Part shown: piece after piece, positions 1 to 5,343 of the stretch | Position numbering within the stretch: the first letter of the stretch is position 1 | How the letters are laid out: every line of letters starts with the position of its first letter | Source of the DNA: Erysipelotrichaceae bacterium | Lineage (GTDB): Bacteria > Bacillota_I > Bacilli_A > Erysipelotrichales > Erysipelotrichaceae | DNA length: 6,382 nucleotides | Direction of reading: 5' to 3' | Assembly (NCBI GenBank): GCA_900759455.1 | Contig: CAAEVI010000051.1 | Coordinates: 1 to 6,382 of the forward strand | The notes under the pieces: generated by a model | Databases searched by the model: none | Seen by the model: the letters and a program-made list of their open reading frames with translations, nothing else | Told to the model about the DNA's origin: nothing | Program-made: the position numbers and the translations under genes

Positions 1-243
1 ATGATCACGGCAGACCACGGGAACGATCCGACCTATAAGGGAACGGATCACACCAGAGAGATGGTACCGCTGTTGCTGTATTCACCGTCCATGAAAGGAC
101 ACGGACTGCTGAAGATCGGAGAGAGCTTTGCGGATATCGGATCAACGATAGCCGAAAACTTTGAAGTAAAAAAACCGGAGGGAACCATTGGTACTTCCCG
201 CCTGGGTGAAATAAGCAAAGAAAGAGAGGAAGGATTAATATGA
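1..243 (+). CDS. deoB: Phosphopentomutase, C-terminal part (gene starts before the window)
   Basis: Phosphopentomutase interconverts ribose or deoxyribose 1-phosphate and 5-phosphate, linking nucleoside salvage to central carbon metabolism in the cytoplasm. The visible 80 residues begin inside the alkaline-phosphatase-like metal-binding core: TADHGNDP (residues 3-10) followed by GTDHTRE (14-20). The D5-H6 and H17 spacing matches the family Mn ligands (Asp327, His328 and His339 in the Bacillus cereus enzyme, from memory). The FADIGSTIAENF stretch (residues 43-54) is the usual C-terminal signature. About 320 N-terminal residues are therefore missing to the left, and the ATG at base 1 is an internal Met codon, not a start. 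The tail after GTSRLGE is somewhat longer and more charged than I expect. The stop TGA (241-243) overlaps the next start as ATGA, implying translational coupling with the Mrp-type ATPase gene. Confidence 0.95.
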   Translation: MITADHGNDPTYKGTDHTREMVPLLLYSPSMKGHGLLKIGESFADIGSTIAENFEVKKPEGTIGTSRLGEISKEREEGLI

Positions 244-1070
244 GTTGTGAAGGATGTCCTAGTAAAGGAAATTGCGGAAAGAGCGCAGGCTCATGTGGAA
301 TTGTAAATAATCCGAATAATAAGATTCGTCATATTATCGGTGTTATGAGCGGTAAAGGCGGTGTCGGAAAATCAAGCGTGACTGTTTTATTTGCCAAGGA
401 TCTTGCAAGACGCGGTTATAAGGTCGGTATTATGGATGCTGACATCACGGGACCAAGTATCCCGCGTTTGCTCGGTCTTGAGAAAGAACAGGCATATGGC
501 AGCAATGACGCCATCGAACCGGTTATAAACAGTGACGGCATCAAATGTATGTCTTTGAACTTTTTGATGGAAGATGAGAATCAGCCGGTTGTGTGGCGCG
601 GACCGATCGTAGCAAATGCGGTCAAACAGTTTTATACAGACGTAATCTGGGGCGATCTTGATGTGCTGCTGATTGACATGCCGCCGGGAACAGGTGATGT
701 AGCACTGACGGTTCTGCAGTCAATTCCGGTTACGGGAGTCATCATGGTATCGACTCCGCAGCCGATGGTATCAATGATCGTTTCAAAGGCAGTTAATATG
801 TGTAAGCAGATGAAAATCCGCGTTTTAGGCGTAATTGAGAACATGAGTTATATTCAGTGCCCAAATTGCAATGAGACAATTCGTTTATATGAAACAACTG
901 ATATGGAATTATTTTTGAGGGAGAATGAATTAACTCTGTATGGCGAACTGCCGATGATGAAATCAATCATGAATATTCATCATGATTCAGAATATGATGC
1001 TCGCACGATGATGGAAATCGATGCACTGATTCATCCTGCAGTTGAGAAACTGCTGAATGATTTGAAATGA
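240..1070 (+). CDS. mrp: Mrp/NBP35-family P-loop ATPase, probable Fe-S cluster carrier
   Basis: A 276-residue cytoplasmic ATPase of the Mrp/ApbC/NBP35 group, whose members bind and transfer Fe-S clusters to apoproteins. A deviant Walker A motif, KGGVGKSS, lies at residues 39-46. Switch I is MDADITGPS (65-73) and Switch II is DMPPGTGD (146-153). The C-terminal CPNC pair (Cys207, Cys210) is the usual site of a cluster bridging the dimer. The N-terminus carries Cys3, Cys6, Cys12 and Cys19. The C-X2-C-X5-C spacing of the first three copies the core of the eukaryotic and archaeal Nbp35 N-terminal cluster motif. There is no N-terminal DUF59 domain, unlike longer Mrp proteins. The start is supported by AGAGGAAGG just upstream and by the ATGA overlap with deoB. 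The family assignment is very secure. The client proteins are unknown. Confidence 0.95.
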   Translation: MSCEGCPSKGNCGKSAGSCGIVNNPNNKIRHIIGVMSGKGGVGKSSVTVLFAKDLARRGYKVGIMDADITGPSIPRLLGLEKEQAYGSNDAIEPVINSDGIKCMSLNFLMEDENQPVVWRGPIVANAVKQFYTDVIWGDLDVLLIDMPPGTGDVALTVLQSIPVTGVIMVSTPQPMVSMIVSKAVNMCKQMKIRVLGVIENMSYIQCPNCNETIRLYETTDMELFLRENELTLYGELPMMKSIMNIHHDSEYDARTMMEIDALIHPAVEKLLNDLK

Positions 1071-1075
1071 TTGAC

Positions 1076-1101
1076 AGCGCTCTGTTTGCAGGGCGCTTTT
1101 T
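1076..1101 (+). terminator. Intrinsic terminator after mrp
   Basis: A 9-bp stem AGCGCTCTG / CAGGGCGCT (1076-1084 with 1089-1097, one G-U pair) closes a TTTG loop and runs into T1097-T1101. It lies six bases after the mrp stop and should end the deoB-mrp transcript. The Shine-Dalgarno site of the next gene begins at the base after the T run, so the following gene needs read-through or an internal promoter that I could not pick out. Confidence 0.85.
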
Positions 1102-1108
1102 AAGGGGG
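1102..1108 (+). promoter_or_regulatory. Shine-Dalgarno site that fixes the start at 1115
   Basis: AAGGGGG lies six bases before ATG 1115 and directly after the T run of the mrp terminator. An identical AAGGGGG with the same six-base spacing precedes the next gene (2142-2148, ATG 2155), which supports this start over the upstream in-frame ATG at 1067. Confidence 0.8.
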
Positions 1109-1114
1109 ATCAAT

Positions 1115-2140
1115 ATGAATTTTAAGCAGCGGTGTATGGCCTTCCTGCAATGGATGGAACAGGAAAAAGAATCTTTGGATCTTATGATTTCGAAGGTAAA
1201 AGAGATGGAACTGAAGGATGCACAAGCTATTTTCGGACCCGGGGTACATATTACGGCTATTGAAAATGAAGAAGGTCGTTTTCTTGTGTTTTATTGCGAT
1301 CGTGTCTGCTGGTATTATTTATTTCCATGCTTCTTTTCGCTTCATCCATCGGTTAACGGCTGGCTGTTTCAGCTTGGCAAACTGCCAATGACCGACAAAG
1401 AGTTTACGATACAGTTATACGATGAAAACATCAAGGCAGCTGACATTTATCTCCTTTTGAGCGATACGGGGGAAGTCAGCTATTACAATGATCAGTTGAT
1501 CACGTATTCAAAAGATGAATCTATCACCCTGATGCAGGTATTGCTTCGTTCATATTTGGGAGATGCATTATACATGACACAGATTCGCAAAATTATTCCA
1601 AGTGAAACACCTTTGTCTGACTCTTTTCCGCTTGTTGACATTCTTGCCAGGTTCACTGAGGAAGGACATGCGCTGCAGGCAAATCAGCTGTTCAGTACAT
1701 ATGAACCGAATGTAAAAAGCCGTAATATGCTACGTTTCGATATCATTGCAGGAGTCAGTTCATATCTGGACACTGTCAATGAGTATTTTTACGATGTATC
1801 ACGAACCTATAATGACTGTAAAGATGCCGGTGCGCGTCTGTGTTTTCTGTCCATTCAAAATGACCATATTTCTTTTCAGGAGTTATTTGATTTAAGAATA
1901 AAGATACAGGATCATTTAGAGAAATGGCTGCAGAGAGGAAAAATATGTGAAACAGGAACTATACTAGGTGCTGCGATTGCACCGGAACATGCATACATTG
2001 ATTTATTGTTATGCGAGGAGAATGAGAAAGCCCTTCTTGATTCTCTTTCTACCTTTGATGCAAAGATCGCGCTTTATCCTTTGATACAGTCATATAGCCA
2101 AAAAAATGAATCTATTGATTTTGTCGGAGCGCATCGATAA
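1115..2140 (+). CDS. Unrecognised 341-residue protein, possibly two DUF695-like halves
   Basis: I do not recognise this family with confidence. I chose ATG 1115 because AAGGGGG (1102-1108) sits six bases before it. The in-frame ATG at 1067 would force translation through the terminator hairpin and has no ribosome site. No signal peptide or clear membrane helix is visible. The protein is probably cytoplasmic. The N-terminal half (about 1-175) has a W-and-E helix (LQWMEQEKESL, 11-21), beta-rich text with GRFLVFY (54-60), LFP (69-71) and a P-x-x-N-G-W motif (78-83), then an LLRSYLGD helix (143-150). That order loosely recalls DUF695-like domains. The C-terminal half (about 185-341) is helical, then has GAAIAPEHAYIDLLLCEE (285-302), which reads like another beta-strand motif of the same kind. 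Fourteen bases separate it from the next gene, so the two are probably co-transcribed. Function is unknown. Confidence 0.75.
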   Translation: MNFKQRCMAFLQWMEQEKESLDLMISKVKEMELKDAQAIFGPGVHITAIENEEGRFLVFYCDRVCWYYLFPCFFSLHPSVNGWLFQLGKLPMTDKEFTIQLYDENIKAADIYLLLSDTGEVSYYNDQLITYSKDESITLMQVLLRSYLGDALYMTQIRKIIPSETPLSDSFPLVDILARFTEEGHALQANQLFSTYEPNVKSRNMLRFDIIAGVSSYLDTVNEYFYDVSRTYNDCKDAGARLCFLSIQNDHISFQELFDLRIKIQDHLEKWLQRGKICETGTILGAAIAPEHAYIDLLLCEENEKALLDSLSTFDAKIALYPLIQSYSQKNESIDFVGAHR

Positions 2141-2154
2141 AAAGGGGGATTAGG

Positions 2155-2655
2155 ATGAGAGTGAATGAAAAATATGGCAGTTCTGCTTTTCATGATGAAA
2201 AGAAAATGATGGATCTGGTTGATTCTGTCGATAAACTAAATTCAACCTTGTGCATTACGAGTCATTTATATACAAATATTAATCAAGAGGAAATTCGTAT
2301 TCTTGCCGATATGCTCTATCGTATCAAATACTGCATCATCAAGCAGCGTCCGATTGCATATACCGATTACATTTATTTGTATCGGCTGACAGCAAAATAT
2401 GAATCGTTTGAATCACAGACATTCAGTCAGAGCATTCAGTCTTATTATCTTCATTCCTTGTCGAAGGAGAGCAGTGCTTGTATGCATCTACTTGCGAAAA
2501 GCAGGATGACTGAACCGCGATTACTTCAAAATTACAATCGCTTTTTTCTTCAATTGTCAATCTGTTTCCATCTGATGTCGATCTGTGAATCGAATCAAAC
2601 TAAAAAAAAGGGCCGGCTGGATAATGCAAGCGCATATGATTCATTATGTATCTGA
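2155..2655 (+). CDS. Unrecognised small helical protein (166 residues)
   Basis: I recognise no domain. The start is supported by AAGGGGG (2142-2148) six bases upstream. The sequence is rich in Tyr, Ser, Ile and Cys, and most of it from residue 44 to 145 reads as amphipathic helices (for example EEIRILADMLYRIKYCI, 45-61, and FFLQLSICFHLMSI, 130-143). The second is the most hydrophobic stretch but is short and contains polar residues, so a membrane helix is not convincing. The seven cysteines are scattered and form no metal-binding pair. It follows the preceding unknown gene by 14 bases, so the two probably act together. An A8 run (2602-2609) lies 15 codons before the stop. The other forward frame stays open past it to a stop at 2681-2683, so the C-terminus is uncertain. 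No terminator is obvious after the stop. Confidence 0.7.
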   Translation: MRVNEKYGSSAFHDEKKMMDLVDSVDKLNSTLCITSHLYTNINQEEIRILADMLYRIKYCIIKQRPIAYTDYIYLYRLTAKYESFESQTFSQSIQSYYLHSLSKESSACMHLLAKSRMTEPRLLQNYNRFFLQLSICFHLMSICESNQTKKKGRLDNASAYDSLCI

Positions 2656-2703
2656 GCATAAAAACCGATTTTGCCGAAAATAATATTAATTTTTCCAGAG
2701 TTG

Positions 2704-2731
2704 TTATCATTCTTATATTTTATGCTATATT
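2704..2731 (+). promoter_or_regulatory. Extended -10 promoter in the gap before murT
   Basis: TTATCA (2704-2709) is a 4/6 match to a -35 box, with a 16-base spacer to TATATT (2726-2731). The TATG at 2721-2724, one base before the -10 box, is the extended -10 (-16) element common in Gram-positive promoters. TTGTTA at 2701 is an alternative -35 box with a 19-base spacer. The transcript would begin near 2738 and read towards the 31-codon ORF and the terminator at 3012-3046. Confidence 0.55.
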
Positions 2732-2791
2732 AATAGTGTAAGAAAACTTATAACACAACACTCAAGGGTTGCTTTGAAAGGTGAGCATACA

Positions 2792-2887
2792 ATGAGTTCT
2801 GCAGTATTTGCAGATGGAAGCGGCGGAGTAGTTGTTGGTAATATATCAGCACAGACAGAAACGGAATATATTTTTATTAGATCATAA
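2792..2887 (+). CDS. Possible 31-residue small protein, or 5' end of a decayed small gene
   Basis: ATG 2792 follows a reasonable ribosome site (GAAAGGTGAG, 2776-2785). It encodes 31 residues beginning MSSAVFADGSGG and ending TEYIFIRS, and I recognise no family. It sits inside the candidate RNA unit, about 55 bases from the predicted transcript start. If one T of the five-T run (2871-2875) is ignored, reading continues as LLDHNVLENITGSQ to a TAA at 2916-2918. After that codon it runs on as KLILTFEMKQGEAVYNDSE to TGA 2985-2987. The continuation reads like protein, so this may be a small gene of about 65 codons broken by one frameshift and one stop. The helices across the same bases argue for RNA instead. 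I cannot decide between the two. Confidence 0.3.
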   Translation: MSSAVFADGSGGVVVGNISAQTETEYIFIRS

Positions 2888-2933
2888 TGTATTGGAAAAT
2901 ATTACCGGAAGTCAATAAAAGCTGATATTGACA

Positions 2934-3010
2934 TTCGAAATGAAACAGGGTGAGGCGGTCTATAACGATTCAGAAAATAATAGCTGATGTTTCAATTTCG
3001 AAGTTATAGA
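2934..3010 (+). other. Predicted H-type RNA pseudoknot
   Basis: Stem 1 pairs 2934-2947 (TTCGAAATGAAACA) with 2988-3002 (TGTTTCAATTTCGAA), giving 14 pairs with A2994 bulged. Inside its 40-base loop, TCTATAAC (2959-2966) is the perfect complement of GTTATAGA (3003-3010), which begins at the base right after stem 1 closes. The two stems could stack end to end. Loop 1 is the G-rich 2948-2958, and 2967-2987 is the second connecting segment. One base separates the fold from the terminator stem. The complementarity is seen directly; the folding is inferred. Confidence 0.5.
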
Positions 3011-3011
3011 G

Positions 3012-3046
3012 GAGAAGGGATGCAGGATGCATCTCTTTTCTTATTT
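3012..3046 (+). terminator. Strong intrinsic terminator before the murT promoter
   Basis: Bases 3012-3024 pair with 3028-3040 (GAGAAGGGATGCA / TGCATCTCTTTTC, 13 bp including two G-U pairs) around a GGA loop. The T-rich TTATTTT follows at 3041-3047. The minus strand has no comparable T run, so it acts on plus-strand transcripts. It ends the unit starting near 2738 and insulates murT from upstream transcription. Confidence 0.75.
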
Positions 3047-3056
3047 TCAGAAACAA

Positions 3057-3085
3057 TTGTCCAAATGAGAAAGACATTGTATAAT
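3057..3085 (+). promoter_or_regulatory. Promoter of murT-gatD
   Basis: TTGTCC (3057-3062, 4/6 match to the -35 consensus) lies 17 bases before a perfect TATAAT (3080-3085). Transcription would start near 3092, giving a leader of about 37 bases that contains the AGGGGG ribosome site (3116-3121). The spacing is optimal for the vegetative sigma factor. Confidence 0.8.
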
Positions 3086-3128
3086 AAGTAAGCATGATTA
3101 ATTTAAATATGGAACAGGGGGATGTACG

Positions 3129-4460
3129 ATGAAGACACTGTCTATTGCCGCAACACGTTTAATCAGACTGCTATTGTCTCTTGTGAATCGCGGAGGCAGC
3201 CTGCCGGGACAGATCGGTTTAAAAATTGATTCTAAAATTCTGTCAAAGTTATCTTTTGACGGAGTTATCATAATGGTAACAGGAACAAACGGAAAGACAT
3301 CAACAAGCAATTTGATTGCAGATCTTCTTGAAAAAAGCGGAAGAACTGTATTATCAAATCGTCGTGGAGACAATATGCGTGCTGGAGTTACCACGGCAAT
3401 TCTTACAAATACTACGTTATCAGGAAAAGTAAAAGCAGATGCGATGGTATTGGAAGTAGATGAGCTGAACGTACGTCATCTTCTTCCTCAGCTTCCTGTT
3501 GATGCATTTGTAATTACTAATTTTTTTCGTGACCAGCTGGACAGAGCAAGAGAGATGGAACAGCTGATTGAAACGATTGAAAAGGTATTGCCGGCTTATG
3601 AAGGAACACTTGTTTTAAACGGCAATGATCCGAATGTGGTTCGTCTGTCGGATAAGGCACCTCATGCTGATTCATTTTATTTTGAAGTCGATCACTGCTC
3701 ATCAAGTGCTGTGAAGACAAGCGAAGCCAGTGAAGGAAAGTTTTGTCCTCGCTGCGGCAGCCGTTTAGAGTATGATTATTATCAGTATTCACATATTGGT
3801 GTATTTCATTGTACAAGCTGTTCTTTTAAAACACCGAAAGCAGATGTGCTGCTTACAGATATTGATTTGAAAAAGCAAACTTTTAATTGGGAAGGATTTT
3901 CGCTGAGAGCACCTCAGGAAGGCTTGTATGCCATATACAACTGTGCAGCAGTATGTTCCGTGGCAAAACTGCTGTCTATTGATCCAAAGCTGGTAAAGGC
4001 TGTTTTTGATCACGCACCGCAGCCGTGGGGACGTAATGAGCACTTTAGTTTTAACGGCCAGGAATGCATTCTCAATCTTGTCAAAAATCCGACAGGTGCC
4101 AATGAAGTAATGAAAGTGATTGAGGCAGATGACAGAAAAAAATCAGTTCTGATCGTGCTGAATGATCATGATCAGGATGGAACTGATGTATCCTGGATCT
4201 ATGATACTCATTTTGAAAAAATTCTTGCGAAGGAGACATCAACGATCATTTGCAGCGGAACACGGGCATATGACATGGCATTAAGACTTCGATATGAAGG
4301 AACAGAGAAAAAAATCATTATTCATGAAGATCTGCAGGAAGCTGTTGATGCTCTATTTGCTCAGCATGATAATATTCAGCATGATAATATACTGTATGCA
4401 ATCGCGACGTATACGGCATTGCTTCCGACACGGAATGTCATCTGCAGGAGGATCAAGTAA
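3129..4460 (+). CDS. murT: Lipid II isoglutaminyl synthase, Mur-ligase-like subunit MurT
   Basis: MurT activates the alpha-carboxyl of D-Glu in the lipid II stem peptide with ATP. GatD supplies ammonia, giving D-isoglutamine, a step that affects peptidoglycan cross-linking and lysozyme sensitivity at the inner membrane face. The 443-residue length is typical. The Mur-ligase P-loop GTNGKTST is at residues 52-59 and NRRGDNM at 77-83. The central domain contains NFFRDQLDR (131-139) and a zinc ribbon inserted in it: Cys206, Cys209, Cys228 and Cys231. The C-terminal DUF1727 domain includes NPTGANEV (320-327) and DQDGTDVSWIYD (348-359), the region that holds the Asp completing the GatD catalytic triad in known MurT/GatD complexes. 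ATG 3129 has AGGGGG seven bases upstream. The C-terminus carries a tandem QHDNI duplication (412-421). Its TAA shares one base with the gatD start. Confidence 0.96.
   Translation: MKTLSIAATRLIRLLLSLVNRGGSLPGQIGLKIDSKILSKLSFDGVIIMVTGTNGKTSTSNLIADLLEKSGRTVLSNRRGDNMRAGVTTAILTNTTLSGKVKADAMVLEVDELNVRHLLPQLPVDAFVITNFFRDQLDRAREMEQLIETIEKVLPAYEGTLVLNGNDPNVVRLSDKAPHADSFYFEVDHCSSSAVKTSEASEGKFCPRCGSRLEYDYYQYSHIGVFHCTSCSFKTPKADVLLTDIDLKKQTFNWEGFSLRAPQEGLYAIYNCAAVCSVAKLLSIDPKLVKAVFDHAPQPWGRNEHFSFNGQECILNLVKNPTGANEVMKVIEADDRKKSVLIVLNDHDQDGTDVSWIYDTHFEKILAKETSTIICSGTRAYDMALRLRYEGTEKKIIIHEDLQEAVDALFAQHDNIQHDNILYAIATYTALLPTRNVICRRIK
4362..4391 (+). repeat. 15-bp tandem duplication inside murT
   Basis: CAGCATGATAATATT (4362-4376) is followed directly by CAGCATGATAATATA (4377-4391), matching at 14 of 15 positions. 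It keeps the frame and encodes QHDNI twice (MurT residues 412-421), just before the conserved C-terminal strand leading to YTALLPTR. It looks like a recent slippage duplication that adds five residues. Confidence 0.85.
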
Positions 4461-5221
4461 TGAAAAATATGGAAATGAGAATTGTCTGGATGTATCACGA
4501 TATCATGGATCTGTACGGTGATAAGGGCAACATGATGGTTTTAAAGAGGAGATGTGAGGAACGCGGAATATCTGTTGTTCTAGATACATGCGGCATCGGG
4601 GAATCATGCGACTTGAATTATTATGATCTGATTTTTTTAGGCGGCGGTGCTGACCGTGAACAAATGATGCTGATCGATGATCTACTTTCTCGCAGAGACA
4701 ATATTAAGGAAGCGATGGATAACGGTTCATTTGTTTTCCTCGTGTGCGGTGGTTATCAGTTATTTGGACAGTATTACATCGCGGCAGACGGCAGCAAAAT
4801 CAACGGACTGCAATTCTTTGATTATTTTACGGAAACGGGAGAGAATGGGACTAGATGTATCGGAAACATAGCAATTGAGTGTGTTCTCGATGGTAAAAAG
4901 GTAACTGCTGTAGGTTTTGAAAATCATGGCGGACAGACGAGAAATGTAAAGCAGCCATTAGGCAAGGTGCTGAGTGGCTATGGAAATAATTTTACAGAAA
5001 GAGTGGAAGGATTCTATAACGGGAATGTTTTTGGCACTTACCTTCATGGACCGCTTTTACCTAAAAACCCGGAAATTGCTGATTTTATGATATGGAAGGC
5101 ATTGAAAAAAAGGTATCCGTCACTGAAACAGACAGATTTAACGCCATTGGATGATACGCTGGAAAACAAGGCAAAAAACGCACTTTTAAGACGAATGAAC
5201 ATTAACGGAGCATCATTTTGA
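4460..5221 (+). CDS. gatD: Lipid II isoglutaminyl synthase, glutamine amidotransferase subunit GatD
   Basis: GatD is a class I (CobB/CobQ-type) glutaminase that releases ammonia from glutamine and passes it to MurT for amidation of lipid II D-Glu. The 253-residue length is normal. It opens with a beta-strand and the YGDKGNM motif (19-25). The oxyanion-strand motif is LGGGADREQ (60-68). The nucleophile is Cys96 in VCGGYQLFG (95-103), and the catalytic His is His196 in TYLHGPLLPKNP (193-204). FENHGGQTR (153-161) is also conserved in the family. No Glu follows the His as in canonical class I enzymes, which fits the known arrangement where an Asp from MurT completes the triad. The start ATG 4460 overlaps the murT TAA (TAATG), with AGGAGG at 4446-4451 inside murT. 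In-frame Met codons at 4469 and 4475 lack comparable sites. Confidence 0.96.
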   Translation: MKNMEMRIVWMYHDIMDLYGDKGNMMVLKRRCEERGISVVLDTCGIGESCDLNYYDLIFLGGGADREQMMLIDDLLSRRDNIKEAMDNGSFVFLVCGGYQLFGQYYIAADGSKINGLQFFDYFTETGENGTRCIGNIAIECVLDGKKVTAVGFENHGGQTRNVKQPLGKVLSGYGNNFTERVEGFYNGNVFGTYLHGPLLPKNPEIADFMIWKALKKRYPSLKQTDLTPLDDTLENKAKNALLRRMNINGASF

Positions 5222-5233
5222 TGCTCCATTTTT
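5207..5233 (+). terminator. Terminator of murT-gatD, overlapping the gatD stop
   Basis: A perfect 9-bp stem GGAGCATCA / TGATGCTCC (5207-5215 with 5219-5227), loop TTT, is followed by ATTTTT. The stop TGA (5219-5221) begins the 3' arm, so the last codons of gatD (Gly-Ala-Ser-Phe) are part of the terminator. Confidence 0.85.
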
Positions 5234-5268
5234 ATCATAAAATTATCTAGTAATAAATACTATCTATA

Positions 5269-5312
5269 TTGACTAAATGAACTTCATATGATAATCTTAA
5301 GCTACGTATTAT
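5269..5312 (+). promoter_or_regulatory. Probable promoter region of the DegV-family gene
   Basis: Two overlapping solutions exist. TTGACT (5269-5274) is a 5/6 match to the -35 consensus and lies 15 bases before GATAAT (5290-5295). TTCATA (5283-5288) lies 18 bases before TATTAT (5307-5312). The first has better boxes but a short spacer, and I cannot choose. A promoter is expected because the gene lies between two terminators. Confidence 0.45.
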
Positions 5313-5343
5313 AGAAAGAATAAAAGCTTGCGAGGTAATTTTT

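Larger units (their letters stand above)
2738..3047 (+). ncRNA. Candidate structured RNA / small transcription unit of about 310 nt
   Basis: The unit is bounded by its own promoter (2704-2731) and a strong terminator (3012-3046), and murT has a separate promoter after it. By eye I find these helices: 2798-2803 with 2809-2814; 2837-2844 with 2899-2906 (8 bp, extendable by two G-U pairs), enclosing an AT-rich hairpin 2865-2872 with 2886-2893; 2911-2917 with 2926-2932 (7 bp); 2934-2947 with 2988-3002 (14 bp, A2994 bulged); and 2959-2966 with 3003-3010 (8 bp), which makes a pseudoknot with the previous helix. I could not match it to T-box, tmRNA, SRP RNA, 6S RNA, RNase P or a riboswitch I know. 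It may instead be the mRNA of the 31-codon ORF, or the remains of a small gene. The ends are inferred from the promoter and terminator, not observed. Confidence 0.45.

Noticed and set aside
632..844. Minus-strand open frame inside mrp
   Set aside because: It lies opposite strongly conserved Switch II coding sequence, has no ribosome site, and its translation resembles no family.
1067..1114. 16-codon upstream extension of the 341-residue gene, starting at ATG 1067 and overlapping mrp by ATGA
   Set aside because: The extension is the terminator hairpin and its T run, with no ribosome site. ATG 1115 has a well-spaced AAGGGGG matching the next gene's site.
2604..2610. dnaX-like slippery heptamer A AAA AAG in the correct phase for -1 frameshifting
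   Set aside because: The -1 frame meets TAA at 2622-2624 after four codons and there is no convincing downstream stimulatory hairpin, so a programmed event is not supported.
2945..2960. T-box-like text (ACAGGGTGAGGCGG) upstream of a terminator
   Set aside because: The conserved AGGGTGG-ACCGCG core is not matched beyond AGGGTG, no specifier loop is evident, and the downstream gene is not a tRNA-synthetase or amino-acid gene.
3098..4043. Minus-strand open frames opposite murT
   Set aside because: They are shadows of a well-conserved gene, with no ribosome sites or recognisable protein features.
4294..4521. Plus-strand open frame spanning the murT-gatD junction in another frame
   Set aside because: It overlaps two confidently identified genes and has a lysine/methionine-rich composition typical of an out-of-frame reading.
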